This document shows, in pieces, positions 9,083 to 16,814 of a DNA stretch of 64,000 nucleotides (positions within the stretch are counted from its first letter, which is position 1; every line of letters begins with the position of its first letter). Both the position numbers and the translations under genes were made by a program. Below the pieces are notes generated by a model. The model was not told where the DNA came from and ran no database searches. It saw only the letters and a program-made list of their open reading frames with translations. The stretch spans positions 1,054,001 to 1,118,000 of the forward strand of contig NZ_CP069354.1 in the NCBI RefSeq assembly GCF_016864375.1. Direction: 5' to 3'. The DNA comes from Microvirga sp. VF16 (GTDB lineage Bacteria > Pseudomonadota > Alphaproteobacteria > Rhizobiales > Beijerinckiaceae).

Positions 9083-10135
9083 TCAGGGAAGATTTTCCCT
9101 GAAGACGACCTCGACCCGCATGGGATCGGGCGGGCTGAGTTTTTGCCCCTCCCGCAGGTCGCGGAACAGGGCGGCGCATTTCGCGATGGTGTCTTCGGCG
9201 CTCTGGGTGATGACGGCATCCATCGTGCCGTCGAGAAGGAACTCGCGGGTGTCGCTCGTTAGTCCGTGACCGACGAAGACGACGCTCTTCTCGCGCCGCG
9301 CATCTTTAAGCGCACGGCCGATGCCGGAAGCGCCGCCGCCGATATTGTAGATGCCATCGAGATCGGGATGGTGGGAGAGGAGCGCCCTCATCTGACGGTA
9401 ATTGAGCGCCTCGTCGTCATGTCCCTCGCGCAGGCCGACGACCTCGATGTCGGGATAGAGTTCCTGCAGGATGTCGAGGAAGCCCATCTCGCGCTCGCCA
9501 TGGGCGCGGTAGCTCAGGCTTCCTGCGATCATGGCGACCTTGGCGGGACGCTTGCTGATGAAACGCGCCAGAAGATAGCCCGCCATGCGCCCGGCGGCCC
9601 GGTTGTCGAGGCCGAAATAGGCAGTGCGGGTCGGGCTCGCCACGTCGGAGATCAGCGTCACCACCGGCGTGCCGGCAGTCGTGATGCGGTTGACGGCCTC
9701 GCGCACCATTGGATGCTCGATGGCCATGAAGGCGATGCCGTCGGCGTGCTTGGCGTGACGATGCAGCGCCTTCGCGAGCAGGTCGGGATTGAAGCTGTCG
9801 ATGTACTCGACCGTGGGCTTGAGCGAAAAGCGTTCGAACTGCGGCACCATCTCGTTGATCATGCGGCCGAGCATGGTGATGTAGCGGTTGGTGCCTTGGG
9901 GCAGGATGAAGGAGATCTGAGCCAGCGGGCGCACGTCCCGGATCCGCTCGTCGCTCTCGTCCACATAGCCAAGCTCTGCCGCAGCCTTCATGACCCGCTT
10001 GACCGTCGCCGCCTTCACGCCCTGCCGGCCGTTGAGGACCCGGTCGACGGTGGCTGTCGAGACATCGGCAAGCCGCGCGATGTCCACGATGGTGGCGCGC
10101 CGGCTGAGAGAGGGATTGTCGACCAGGATACTCAT
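9083..10135 (-). CDS. LacI-family transcriptional regulator
   Basis: 350 aa. The N-terminal helix-turn-helix and hinge are classic (IVDIARLADVSTATVDRVLN, then VMKAAAELGY). Residues ~65-345 form a periplasmic-binding-like effector domain. It is divergent from the dctP-VOC-RLP-kinase genes and directly upstream of the fused TRAP permease, so it most likely controls both arms of this locus. The sequence before its start lacks an SD and carries two tandem copies of TTTTGATGTA plus the palindrome at 10154-10167, consistent with autoregulation. The effector is probably the transported sugar acid or an intermediate (inference). Confidence 0.92.
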   Translation of the reverse strand: MSILVDNPSLSRRATIVDIARLADVSTATVDRVLNGRQGVKAATVKRVMKAAAELGYVDESDERIRDVRPLAQISFILPQGTNRYITMLGRMINEMVPQFERFSLKPTVEYIDSFNPDLLAKALHRHAKHADGIAFMAIEHPMVREAVNRITTAGTPVVTLISDVASPTRTAYFGLDNRAAGRMAGYLLARFISKRPAKVAMIAGSLSYRAHGEREMGFLDILQELYPDIEVVGLREGHDDEALNYRQMRALLSHHPDLDGIYNIGGGASGIGRALKDARREKSVVFVGHGLTSDTREFLLDGTMDAVITQSAEDTIAKCAALFRDLREGQKLSPPDPMRVEVVFRENLP

Positions 10136-10153
10136 GATATTACATCAAAATAC

Positions 10154-10167
10154 ATCAAAATTTTGAT
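10154..10167. promoter_or_regulatory. Candidate LacI-family operator
   Basis: ATCAAAATTTTGAT is a perfect 14 bp palindrome in the 106 bp gap between divergent lacI and dctP. A direct repeat TACATCAAAA (10141-10150 and 10151-10160) overlaps its left half. LacI-family operators usually carry a central CG, so the all-AT centre is unusual; the assignment rests on symmetry and position. Confidence 0.6.
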
Positions 10168-10241
10168 TTGACTGCATCATTAATATGACTGATTTTTTCA
10201 TTGGGAAAGAGCAAAACCATCTTTTTGGGAGAAAATACGCC

Positions 10242-11258
10242 ATGACCATCAGCCGCAGGACGCTTCTCAAGGGCATCGGGGCAGCCCCGGCCGCCGTCAG
10301 CCTGTTCTCGATCCCGCGCTACGCTCACGCCGCCGAGATCACGCTGCGCTACGGCAACAACCTGCCGCTCAGCCATCCGCTCAATATCCGCGCCAAGGAA
10401 GCCGCCGACCGGATTGCGAAAGAGACGAACGGTCGCGTCGAGATGCTGATCTTCCCGGCCAATCAGCTCGGCGGCGATACAGACATGCTCTCCCAGGTGC
10501 GCAACGGCGCTCTGACGTTCTTCACGCCTTCCGCGCTGGTGATCGCGACCCTCGTGCCAGTGGCGGCGATCAACGCGGTCGGTTTCGCGTTCAAGGATTA
10601 CAATCAGGTTTGGGCCGCCATGGACGGTCCTGTCGGGGCCTTCGTCCGCAAGGCGATCGCCGATTCCCGGCTGCATGCGCTCGAGACCATGTGGGACAAC
10701 GGCTTCCGCCAGATGACGACGAGCGGCGCGCCGATCAAAAGCGCGGACTCGATGAAGGGCCTGAAGATCCGCGTTCCGGTGAGCCCGATCAGCATCTCTA
10801 TGTTCTCCGGCCTTGGTGCTGCGCCGGCGAGCCTGCAGTTCAGCGAGGTCTACACCGCCCTGCAGACCAAGGTGGTCGATGCGCAGGAAAATCCGCTGCC
10901 GATCATCCAGGTGGCGAAGCTCTACGAGGTGCAGGCGTCATGCGCGCTCACGAACCATATCTGGGACGGCTACTGGTTCATTGCCAACGGCCGCCAATGG
11001 TCTGGCATGCCGGCCGATGTGCAGGAGATCGTCTCGCGCGCCATCAACGAGGCGGGTCTGAAGCAGCGCGAAGACATCAAGATGCTCAACGAATCCGTGC
11101 AGGCCGATCTTCAAAGTAAGGGGCTGGCCTTCAACCAATGCGACACGGACAGCTTCCGTGCGAAGCTGCGCGAGGCCGGCTTCTACAAGGAGTGGAAGCA
11201 GAAATTCGGTCCCGAGGCCTGGGGCCATCTCGAGAGCGTGGTCGGCACGCTCGCCTGA
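10242..11258 (+). CDS. TRAP transporter substrate-binding protein (DctP family)
   Basis: 338 aa from ATG 10242 (GGGAG about 10 nt upstream); the frame extends to 10185 without an SD. A twin-arginine signal is clear: SRRTLLKG followed by a short hydrophobic stretch and AHAAE. The mature protein has the DctP pattern: RYGNNLPLSHPLNIRAKEAA, FPANQLGGDTDML, MKGLKIRVPVSPISI and VYTALQTKVVDAQENPL. The conserved substrate-carboxylate arginine lies in KIRVP. It delivers an organic or sugar acid to the DctQM permease. It is the first gene of an operon with VOC, RLP and kinase genes. Confidence 0.93.
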   Translation: MTISRRTLLKGIGAAPAAVSLFSIPRYAHAAEITLRYGNNLPLSHPLNIRAKEAADRIAKETNGRVEMLIFPANQLGGDTDMLSQVRNGALTFFTPSALVIATLVPVAAINAVGFAFKDYNQVWAAMDGPVGAFVRKAIADSRLHALETMWDNGFRQMTTSGAPIKSADSMKGLKIRVPVSPISISMFSGLGAAPASLQFSEVYTALQTKVVDAQENPLPIIQVAKLYEVQASCALTNHIWDGYWFIANGRQWSGMPADVQEIVSRAINEAGLKQREDIKMLNESVQADLQSKGLAFNQCDTDSFRAKLREAGFYKEWKQKFGPEAWGHLESVVGTLA

Positions 11259-11305
11259 CCAACGTCGCGGGATTCGATGCAGCCCATCGGATCCCTTCTT
11301 TCCCC

Positions 11306-11330
11306 GGGCGCGGTTCAGGATGCCGCGCCC
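11306..11330 (+). terminator. Stem-loop after the dctP gene
   Basis: GGGCGCGG (11306-11313) pairs perfectly with CCGCGCCC (11323-11330) across a 9 nt loop, between the dctP stop and the VOC gene start. There is no T tract. It probably stabilises the dctP transcript or attenuates read-through rather than fully terminating. Confidence 0.6.
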
Positions 11331-11352
11331 TCATCAAAGCTGCAGGTAGGAT

Positions 11353-11892
11353 ATGAGCCGATTTCTCGGAGAGATCAGGCAGGCGGGCTACGTTGTCGAC
11401 GACATCGAGGCCGCCATGGATTATTGGTCGCGCGTTCTCGGCGTCGGCCCGTTCTTCTACAAGGAGCAGGTGCCGATCGTGAACTACACCTATCGGGGTG
11501 AGAGCTACCGGCCGCACAATTCGGTGGCGCTTGCCAATTCCGGTCCGCTCCAGATCGAGCTCATCCAGACCCGCAACGATGCGCCCTCCATGTATCGCGA
11601 CTTCAAGCAGGCCGGACATCGCGGCCTGCAGCATGTCGCTTACTGGACCGAGAGCTATGATGCCGATCTCGAGCGGCTAATGAAGCAGGGCTTCGCTCCC
11701 GTGATGAGCGGCGAGGTCGGCGAGCGCGGCCGCTTCGTCTATTTCGACACCGAGTACCACCCGGGCACCGTGATCGAGCTGTCGGAAGTGGCGGGGCCGA
11801 AAGGCAAGATGTTCCAGCTGATCAGGGAGGCCTCGGAAGGCTGGGACGGGCGCGATCCCGTTCGGCCATTCCCTGATCTCTCGCAGCTTTGA
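11353..11892 (+). CDS. VOC (glyoxalase/bleomycin-resistance fold) family protein
   Basis: 179 aa, a single-chain two-module VOC protein. It opens with a betaalphabetabetabeta unit (EIRQAGYVVDDIEAAMDYWS, GVGPFFYKE) and has a second unit with GLQHVAYWTE and the metal-ligand-like TVIELSE near the end. This resembles the methylmalonyl-CoA epimerase/lactoylglutathione lyase group. It probably uses a divalent metal to isomerise or cleave a small hydroxy or keto acid. It sits between dctP and the RLP gene, 8 bp before the latter, so it likely handles an intermediate of the same pathway. No such role is established. Confidence 0.85.
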   Translation: MSRFLGEIRQAGYVVDDIEAAMDYWSRVLGVGPFFYKEQVPIVNYTYRGESYRPHNSVALANSGPLQIELIQTRNDAPSMYRDFKQAGHRGLQHVAYWTESYDADLERLMKQGFAPVMSGEVGERGRFVYFDTEYHPGTVIELSEVAGPKGKMFQLIREASEGWDGRDPVRPFPDLSQL

Positions 11893-11900
11893 GACCCGCC

Positions 11901-13166
11901 ATGTCGGACGCACATTACGAGGCGACCTATCTCGTCGAAACGCCGCTGCCGCTCGAGAGGGTGGCCGAGGTCATGGCCGGGGAGCAATCCTGCGGCACCT
12001 TCACCCGCGTCGAAGGCGAAACCGACGAACTGCGCGCTCGCGCCCGCGCCAATGTCGTCACGATCAGGGATCTGGGTGAGGTTGCGCAGCCTTCCGTCCG
12101 GAGTGCTTGGCTCGGCCGCAAGGATGTGTCGGCGCCTTCCCGCCGCGGCGAGGTGGTCGTGCGCTTCCCGGTTGCGAATGTCGGCGTCAACCTCTCGACG
12201 CTCGCCGCGACCGTGGCCGGCAATCTCTTCGATCTCGGCGAGGTGACCGGCCTGCGGCTCGAAGCCCTCAAGCTGCCCGGCGCCTACCGGAAGGCTTATG
12301 CGCTGCCCCGCCAGGGCATTGCAGGAACGCGCCGGCTGACCGGCGTCGCGCGGGGCGCGCTCATCGGCTCGATCATCAAGCCGAATGTCGGACTGCGGGC
12401 AGAAGAAATCGCGTCTCTGGTGGAACGCCTCTGTGCGGCCGGACTCGATTTCATCAAGGATGACGAGATCGCCGCCAACCCGGTCCATGCACCTCTGTCA
12501 GTGCGCATCCCGGCCGTCATGGCTGCCGTGCGTCGCCATCGGGACAGGACTGGCAAGCATGTCATGGTTGCCTTCAACATCACCGACGAGACGGACGCCA
12601 TGCGCCGGCATGCGGATCTGGTGGCAAGCGAGGGCGGAACCTGCGTCATGGCGAGTCTGAACTGGTGCGGCTTTTCCGCTGTCGAGACCCTGCGATGTGG
12701 CACCGATCTCGTCATCCATGGCCATCGCAACGGCTATGGCGCCTTCTCGCGTCATCCCGCGCTCGGCATCGGCTTCCAGGCCTATCAGACGCTCTGGCGT
12801 CTCGCTGGCGTCGACCACATGCATGTGCATGGTCTGGGCGGAAAGTTCGCGCAGGCCGACGAGGAGGTGGTGGACAGCGCAAAGGATTGCCTGACACGGC
12901 TTTGCGACTCGGACGATCGCGTCATGCCCGCGTTTTCCTCCGGGCAATGGGCCGGAACGGTGGAGCAGACCTATCGCGCCGTGAACACCTCCGACCTTCT
13001 CTTCATGGCTGGTGGCGGGATCATGGCCCATCCTGGCGGACCAGCGGAGGGTGTGGCCAGCATCCGCGAAGCCTGGCGGATCGTGGAAACCGGCGAGAGC
13101 GTGAACGGCGCCCGCACGCAGCATCGTGCGCTCACCGATGCATTCGGCTTCTTCGCGAAGCATTAA
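11901..13166 (+). CDS. oiaX: RuBisCO-like protein, probable 3-oxo-isoapionate-4-phosphate decarboxylase type
   Basis: 421 aa from ATG 11901. The RuBisCO large-chain barrel is recognisable: SIIKPNVGL (Lys160, matching catalytic K175), GLDFIKDDE (Lys186, the carbamylated K201, with Asp188 and Glu189), HGHRNGYGAF (His275-Arg276, matching H294-R295) and GLGGKF (Lys315, the loop-6 K334). The second lysine of the RuBisCO KPK motif is Asn162 here, so CO2 fixation is not expected. Established knowledge: RLPs next to DUF1537 kinases act on 3-oxo-isoapionate 4-phosphate in D-apionate degradation, as decarboxylase (OiaX) or transcarboxylase/hydrolase (OiaT). The adjacent kinase supports that group. The symbol is tentative between oiaX and oiaT. 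Confidence 0.85.
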   Translation: MSDAHYEATYLVETPLPLERVAEVMAGEQSCGTFTRVEGETDELRARARANVVTIRDLGEVAQPSVRSAWLGRKDVSAPSRRGEVVVRFPVANVGVNLSTLAATVAGNLFDLGEVTGLRLEALKLPGAYRKAYALPRQGIAGTRRLTGVARGALIGSIIKPNVGLRAEEIASLVERLCAAGLDFIKDDEIAANPVHAPLSVRIPAVMAAVRRHRDRTGKHVMVAFNITDETDAMRRHADLVASEGGTCVMASLNWCGFSAVETLRCGTDLVIHGHRNGYGAFSRHPALGIGFQAYQTLWRLAGVDHMHVHGLGGKFAQADEEVVDSAKDCLTRLCDSDDRVMPAFSSGQWAGTVEQTYRAVNTSDLLFMAGGGIMAHPGGPAEGVASIREAWRIVETGESVNGARTQHRALTDAFGFFAKH

Positions 13167-13182
13167 ACGGACGGAGGCTGCC

Positions 13183-14469
13183 GTGATGCCGTCCTACGGA
13201 TGGTACGGAGACGATTTCACGGGCGCGACGGATACGCTCGCGACTCTGGCGCGGCGCGGCCGCCGCGCCTTTCTCTTCCTGCGCATGCCACAGGCACAGC
13301 AACTGGCGCAGGTCGGAGATCTCGACGCCGTCGGCATTGCGGGTGCGGCACGTACGATGTCGCCGGAGGAGATGCGGACCGAGCTCGCGCCGGTCGGCGC
13401 GTTCTTCCGCGATCTCGGCATCCGCATCCTGCATTACAAATGCTGTTCGACCTTCGACAGCGCGCCGGAGCTCGGAAACATCGTGGTGGCCGCTGCGATC
13501 CTACGTGAATATGTGACGCACGAAACCGTTGCCATCGTCGGCGGCCAACCATCGCTCGGACGATACTGCGCCTTCTCCAACCTATTCGCGTCCTTCGGTG
13601 CCGGCGGCGACGTCTTCCGCCTCGACCGTCATCCAACCATGAGCCGGCACCCGGCAACGCCGATGAAAGAGGCCGACCTGCGGCACCATCTCGCGGCTCT
13701 CGGCATGACGGATATCGGAGCCATTCACTGGCCTCTGCTGATCGGTGATCCAGAGGCCCTTGTCATGGAATGGCAGCGTCTGTCCCAGGCGGCTGCTACT
13801 GTGCTGCTTGATGCGCTCGACGGGCGGCATGTGGATGCGATCGGCCGCCTGCTCCGAACCGAGAGCCAGCAACAGTCGCTGCTGGTTCTCGGGCCCAGCA
13901 GCGTCGCGCAAGCCTTTTTCGAGGAGCGAGAGCCGGTGGCGAGCCCGATGCCGGTTTCCACGGATGGGCCTGTACTTGCCTTCGTGGGAAGCCTCTCGCC
14001 GACGACCAGGGCGCAGATGGCGGCCGCACAGTCTTACAGGCGCCTCGCCGTCGATCCTGCCAGCATCCTGTCCAGCGCCGACGCGCGTGAGCGGATCGTT
14101 GCGAAGGCCGTGGCCATGCTAGCCCGGGGCGAGCATGTCATGCTCTCAACGGCTCCCGAGATCGGGGATGCCCCTCACGTTGCGGCTGCCAGTCTCGCGG
14201 AGGTGAGCGCGTCGCTCGTCGATGCGATCCTGCGGCGTCATCCCGTCCGTCGATTGGCAGTCGCCGGCGGCGACACGTCGAGCCGCATCGTTGGCCGTCT
14301 CGGCTATTGGGGGCTCGGTTATCACAGCCAGATCAGCAGCGGCGTCGCCATCAGTCTGGCGCGCAGCGACGATGCATCGAGAGATGGCATGCTCGTGATG
14401 CTCAAAGGCGGCCAGATGGGCCACGAACAGTTGTTCGAGTCCTTCCTGGAGAATAATGCGGGCCGGTGA
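13183..14469 (+). CDS. oiaK: Four-carbon acid sugar kinase family (DUF1537), probable 3-oxo-isoapionate kinase
   Basis: About 427 aa, starting at the GTG/ATG pair 13183/13186 just after GGAGG; the frame reaches back to 13126 inside the RLP gene. The N-terminal sugar-acid-binding domain opens with the signature GWYGDDFTGATDTLAT. The C-terminal nucleotide-binding domain has AVAGGDTSSRIVGRLG and SGVAISLARSDD followed by LKGGQMG. It phosphorylates a sugar acid on a hydroxyl using ATP. Its place directly after the RLP gene (16 bp) suggests it makes the phosphorylated RLP substrate, as OiaK does. Threonate or erythronate kinase activity is the alternative, but the usual PdxA2 partner is absent. Confidence 0.85.
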   Translation: MMPSYGWYGDDFTGATDTLATLARRGRRAFLFLRMPQAQQLAQVGDLDAVGIAGAARTMSPEEMRTELAPVGAFFRDLGIRILHYKCCSTFDSAPELGNIVVAAAILREYVTHETVAIVGGQPSLGRYCAFSNLFASFGAGGDVFRLDRHPTMSRHPATPMKEADLRHHLAALGMTDIGAIHWPLLIGDPEALVMEWQRLSQAAATVLLDALDGRHVDAIGRLLRTESQQQSLLVLGPSSVAQAFFEEREPVASPMPVSTDGPVLAFVGSLSPTTRAQMAAAQSYRRLAVDPASILSSADARERIVAKAVAMLARGEHVMLSTAPEIGDAPHVAAASLAEVSASLVDAILRRHPVRRLAVAGGDTSSRIVGRLGYWGLGYHSQISSGVAISLARSDDASRDGMLVMLKGGQMGHEQLFESFLENNAGR

Positions 14470-14707
14470 GCAGGAGCGCTCGTTTGCGTTTCTCTATATA
14501 CTGACGAAGGTCCGCAATGAACACAGCATCGCGTTGCCCGTGCTGAAGAGCAGGTTAGGAGTTGCGATATCTCCGGCGTGACAAAAGCTCCGTGAGGTAA
14601 ACTATTGTCTAGGCCGGAAGAAAAGGCGGCAGCTTGACGTGCTGCAGGGAGGAAATCACTGTTCAACCTCCGGTCGGTGTCAGGTCGGTTCCGTTACTTC
14701 TTGTATA

Positions 14708-15574
14708 GTGTACATTGCCTTGGCCGACTTTCCTCCCAGTGGACGCCCATTCCTGAAAATGCACGGCCTGGGCAACGATTTCGTTGTCGTTGATGGCCGC
14801 CAGGAGCCTTTCCGGCCCACGCACAAGGAAATCCGCTGGATCTGTGATCGCTATGTGGGCGTCGGTGGCGACCAACTGCTGGTGGTCGAAACGCCCTCGG
14901 CGGCAGGTGCGGACGCCCGGATGCGAATTTACAATATTGATGGTGTCGAGGCACAGACCTGCCTGAACGCAACCCGGTGCGTTGCGTGGCTTCTATTGAG
15001 CGAGACTGGTAGCGACCATGTGGTTCTGGAAACGCTCGGAGGACGAGTCGAAGCCGCGCGTGATGGTGAGTATGGGGTCGCCTTGCGTGTAGCGGCTCCC
15101 AAATGGGACTGGCAGAGCATCCCCCTCACATACAAGGCTGACACGCTCGCCCTTGATCTGGTTTCAGGCCCGCTCACACAGCCAACTGCGGTGAATGTCG
15201 GCAATCCTCACCTCGTCTTCTTTGTCGCGAGCCGTGACGAGGTCGATGTCGGGCGCTGGGCTCCTGCAATCCAGAACAATCCCATGCTTCCCGAGGGGGC
15301 CAATGTAGGCATTGCGGAGCTGGCGGCGCCGGATCTGATCCGTCTGGTGGTGTGGGAGCGCCCGGGCATTTTGACCCGTGCCTGCGGCAGCGGAGCATGC
15401 GCGGCCGTGCTCGCGGCCCGGCGCCGCGGACTTACACGGGATAACCGGATCACGGTTGATATGCCAGGGGGGCGATTGCAGGTCGAAGTCCATGATGACG
15501 ACAGCATTACCCTGATTGGGCCGACAGCCGTCGCATTCTCTGGTGTGCTTCCGGTTGATTTGAGGACCGCGTGA
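14708..15574 (+). CDS. DapF-like diaminopimelate/amino-acid epimerase
   Basis: About 288 aa. The two-fold DapF fold is clear: FLKMHGLGNDFVVVD near the N-terminus, Cys85 in EAQTCLNATRC and Cys226 in TRACGSGACAA, the two-cysteine acid/base pair of PLP-independent racemases. The first motif reads C-L-N rather than C-G-N, and the second half lacks the usual G-E-T before A-C-G, so the substrate may not be DAP. The start is uncertain: GTG 14708 or TTG 14720 gives a family-like N-terminus, and the frame reaches back to GTG 14639. It sits beside a LysR gene and a peptide importer. DapF-like histidine racemases are a known alternative. Confidence 0.8.
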   Translation: MYIALADFPPSGRPFLKMHGLGNDFVVVDGRQEPFRPTHKEIRWICDRYVGVGGDQLLVVETPSAAGADARMRIYNIDGVEAQTCLNATRCVAWLLLSETGSDHVVLETLGGRVEAARDGEYGVALRVAAPKWDWQSIPLTYKADTLALDLVSGPLTQPTAVNVGNPHLVFFVASRDEVDVGRWAPAIQNNPMLPEGANVGIAELAAPDLIRLVVWERPGILTRACGSGACAAVLAARRRGLTRDNRITVDMPGGRLQVEVHDDDSITLIGPTAVAFSGVLPVDLRTA

Positions 15575-15705
15575 CGCTCATGAGCCCCGTCGTCGTAGGG
15601 GGTGAGGGTGCAAGACGTTTCCTACGATGCAAGGGTGATGCAGGCAGGATCTTCAACAATTCCCGATCAGTCCTGCGGCGAGTGCCGGCGATCTTGTCCA
15701 AGCAG

Positions 15706-16650
15706 TTAAATGGCATAAAGCGTTCTGGTATTGCCATCGAGGCGCTCCTGCACCTGTCGCTGGATATTCGCGATCGCCTCTGTGCAACTCTCTGCGAAAG
15801 CATTGAGAGAATGGGGGCTGCTCGTGTTCTGGTTCTTGTGCAGACGTACCGTATAGGGAATTGAGAACGACAGACGGCGCATCTCCACACCCTGATTGAG
15901 GCAATGCATTGCGCTGATCGGGTTGATGATCGACACCCCGACGCCTAACGACACCAGAGAACAGACCGATGCCGCCGTGGACACTTCCATTCTCAGCCGA
16001 CGGGTCACCCCATGCTCGCGAAAGACATTGTCCAGCTTGCGCCGATACATATCCTCGGCCGAGAAGTAGATGAAATCGACGCCTTCGAAGTCGGCAGGAG
16101 CCAGAACCTCCTTTTGGGTGAGCGGATGCCCTTTGGGCGCAATGCAAACCTGCTCACCGGCGACGACGCTGGTTGAGACCCATCCATCAAAGCCAAGATC
16201 AGCCTCGACGATGCAGAGGTCGTAATGCTGAGCGGAGATGCCGGTGGCCAGGACCGTGTTGCCAAGCGCATAGATGCTCAGGCGGATGGATTCGTTATCC
16301 TGGACGAAGTCCCGACATAGGGGAGGGAGGAGGGTCGTGCTGTAGGCGGGCATGCACACGATCTTGATATGGGAGGAGGCATTGGCACGAATGGCCTCGG
16401 CGGTCCGCCCGATCTCCTCTAGCCCGACAAAGGACCGGCGTACCTCGCGGTGCAGTGAAATCGCCGCCTCGGTCGGAACAAGAGATCTGCCTTTACGGAC
16501 GAAGAGCTGAAAGCCAAGGGAATGCTCGAACTCCTTGAGCTCCCGGCTCACGGTCGGCTGTGAGGTGCGCAGAGTGATGGCGGCCTGCGTCACGCTTCCG
16601 GCCAGCATGACGGCATGGAAGATCTCTATGTGTCTAGGAGATATCGTCAC
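15706..16650 (-). CDS. LysR-family transcriptional regulator
   Basis: 314 aa with an N-terminal winged helix (IEIFHAVMLAGSVTQAA, then TSQPTVSRELKEFEHSLGFQLFVR) and a type-2 periplasmic-binding-like effector domain from ~residue 90. It is divergent from the M81 peptidase operon, with 164 bp between them, and convergent with the DapF-like gene. It most likely senses the imported peptide or a product and activates the 16815-27060 operon. The intergenic inverted repeat at 16665-16700 is a candidate binding site. Confidence 0.92.
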   Translation of the reverse strand: MTISPRHIEIFHAVMLAGSVTQAAITLRTSQPTVSRELKEFEHSLGFQLFVRKGRSLVPTEAAISLHREVRRSFVGLEEIGRTAEAIRANASSHIKIVCMPAYSTTLLPPLCRDFVQDNESIRLSIYALGNTVLATGISAQHYDLCIVEADLGFDGWVSTSVVAGEQVCIAPKGHPLTQKEVLAPADFEGVDFIYFSAEDMYRRKLDNVFREHGVTRRLRMEVSTAASVCSLVSLGVGVSIINPISAMHCLNQGVEMRRLSFSIPYTVRLHKNQNTSSPHSLNAFAESCTEAIANIQRQVQERLDGNTRTLYAI

Positions 16651-16664
16651 ACTTATTGCGCCTT

Positions 16665-16700
16665 ATATCAAAAATGAATGAATTGAGCAGAAGTTGATAT
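16665..16700. promoter_or_regulatory. Candidate LysR binding site
   Basis: ATATCAA (16665-16671) and TTGATAT (16694-16700) are perfect inverted repeats separated by 22 bp, in the gap between the LysR gene and the M81 peptidase gene. The spacing fits two half-sites on neighbouring faces rather than one compact T-N11-A box. Confidence 0.45.
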
Positions 16701-16814
16701 TTGAAGAAAATTTTCGCCTTTGTCACCATCTATCGAAATTGGTCGCGCTAAGCACCCGAGAGAGGTGGGCGATAATGGCCGGTGAGGGGCTAGGGCTATG
16801 GGGAGTGGAGCGAT

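Noticed and set aside
11901..13166. CO2-fixing RuBisCO
   Set aside because: The second lysine of KPK is Asn, there is no small subunit or phosphoribulokinase, and the kinase neighbour points to sugar-acid catabolism.
15571..15864. 97 aa plus-strand frame starting at the end of the DapF-like gene
   Set aside because: Most of it is antisense to the LysR gene, and its start overlaps the previous stop without an SD of its own.
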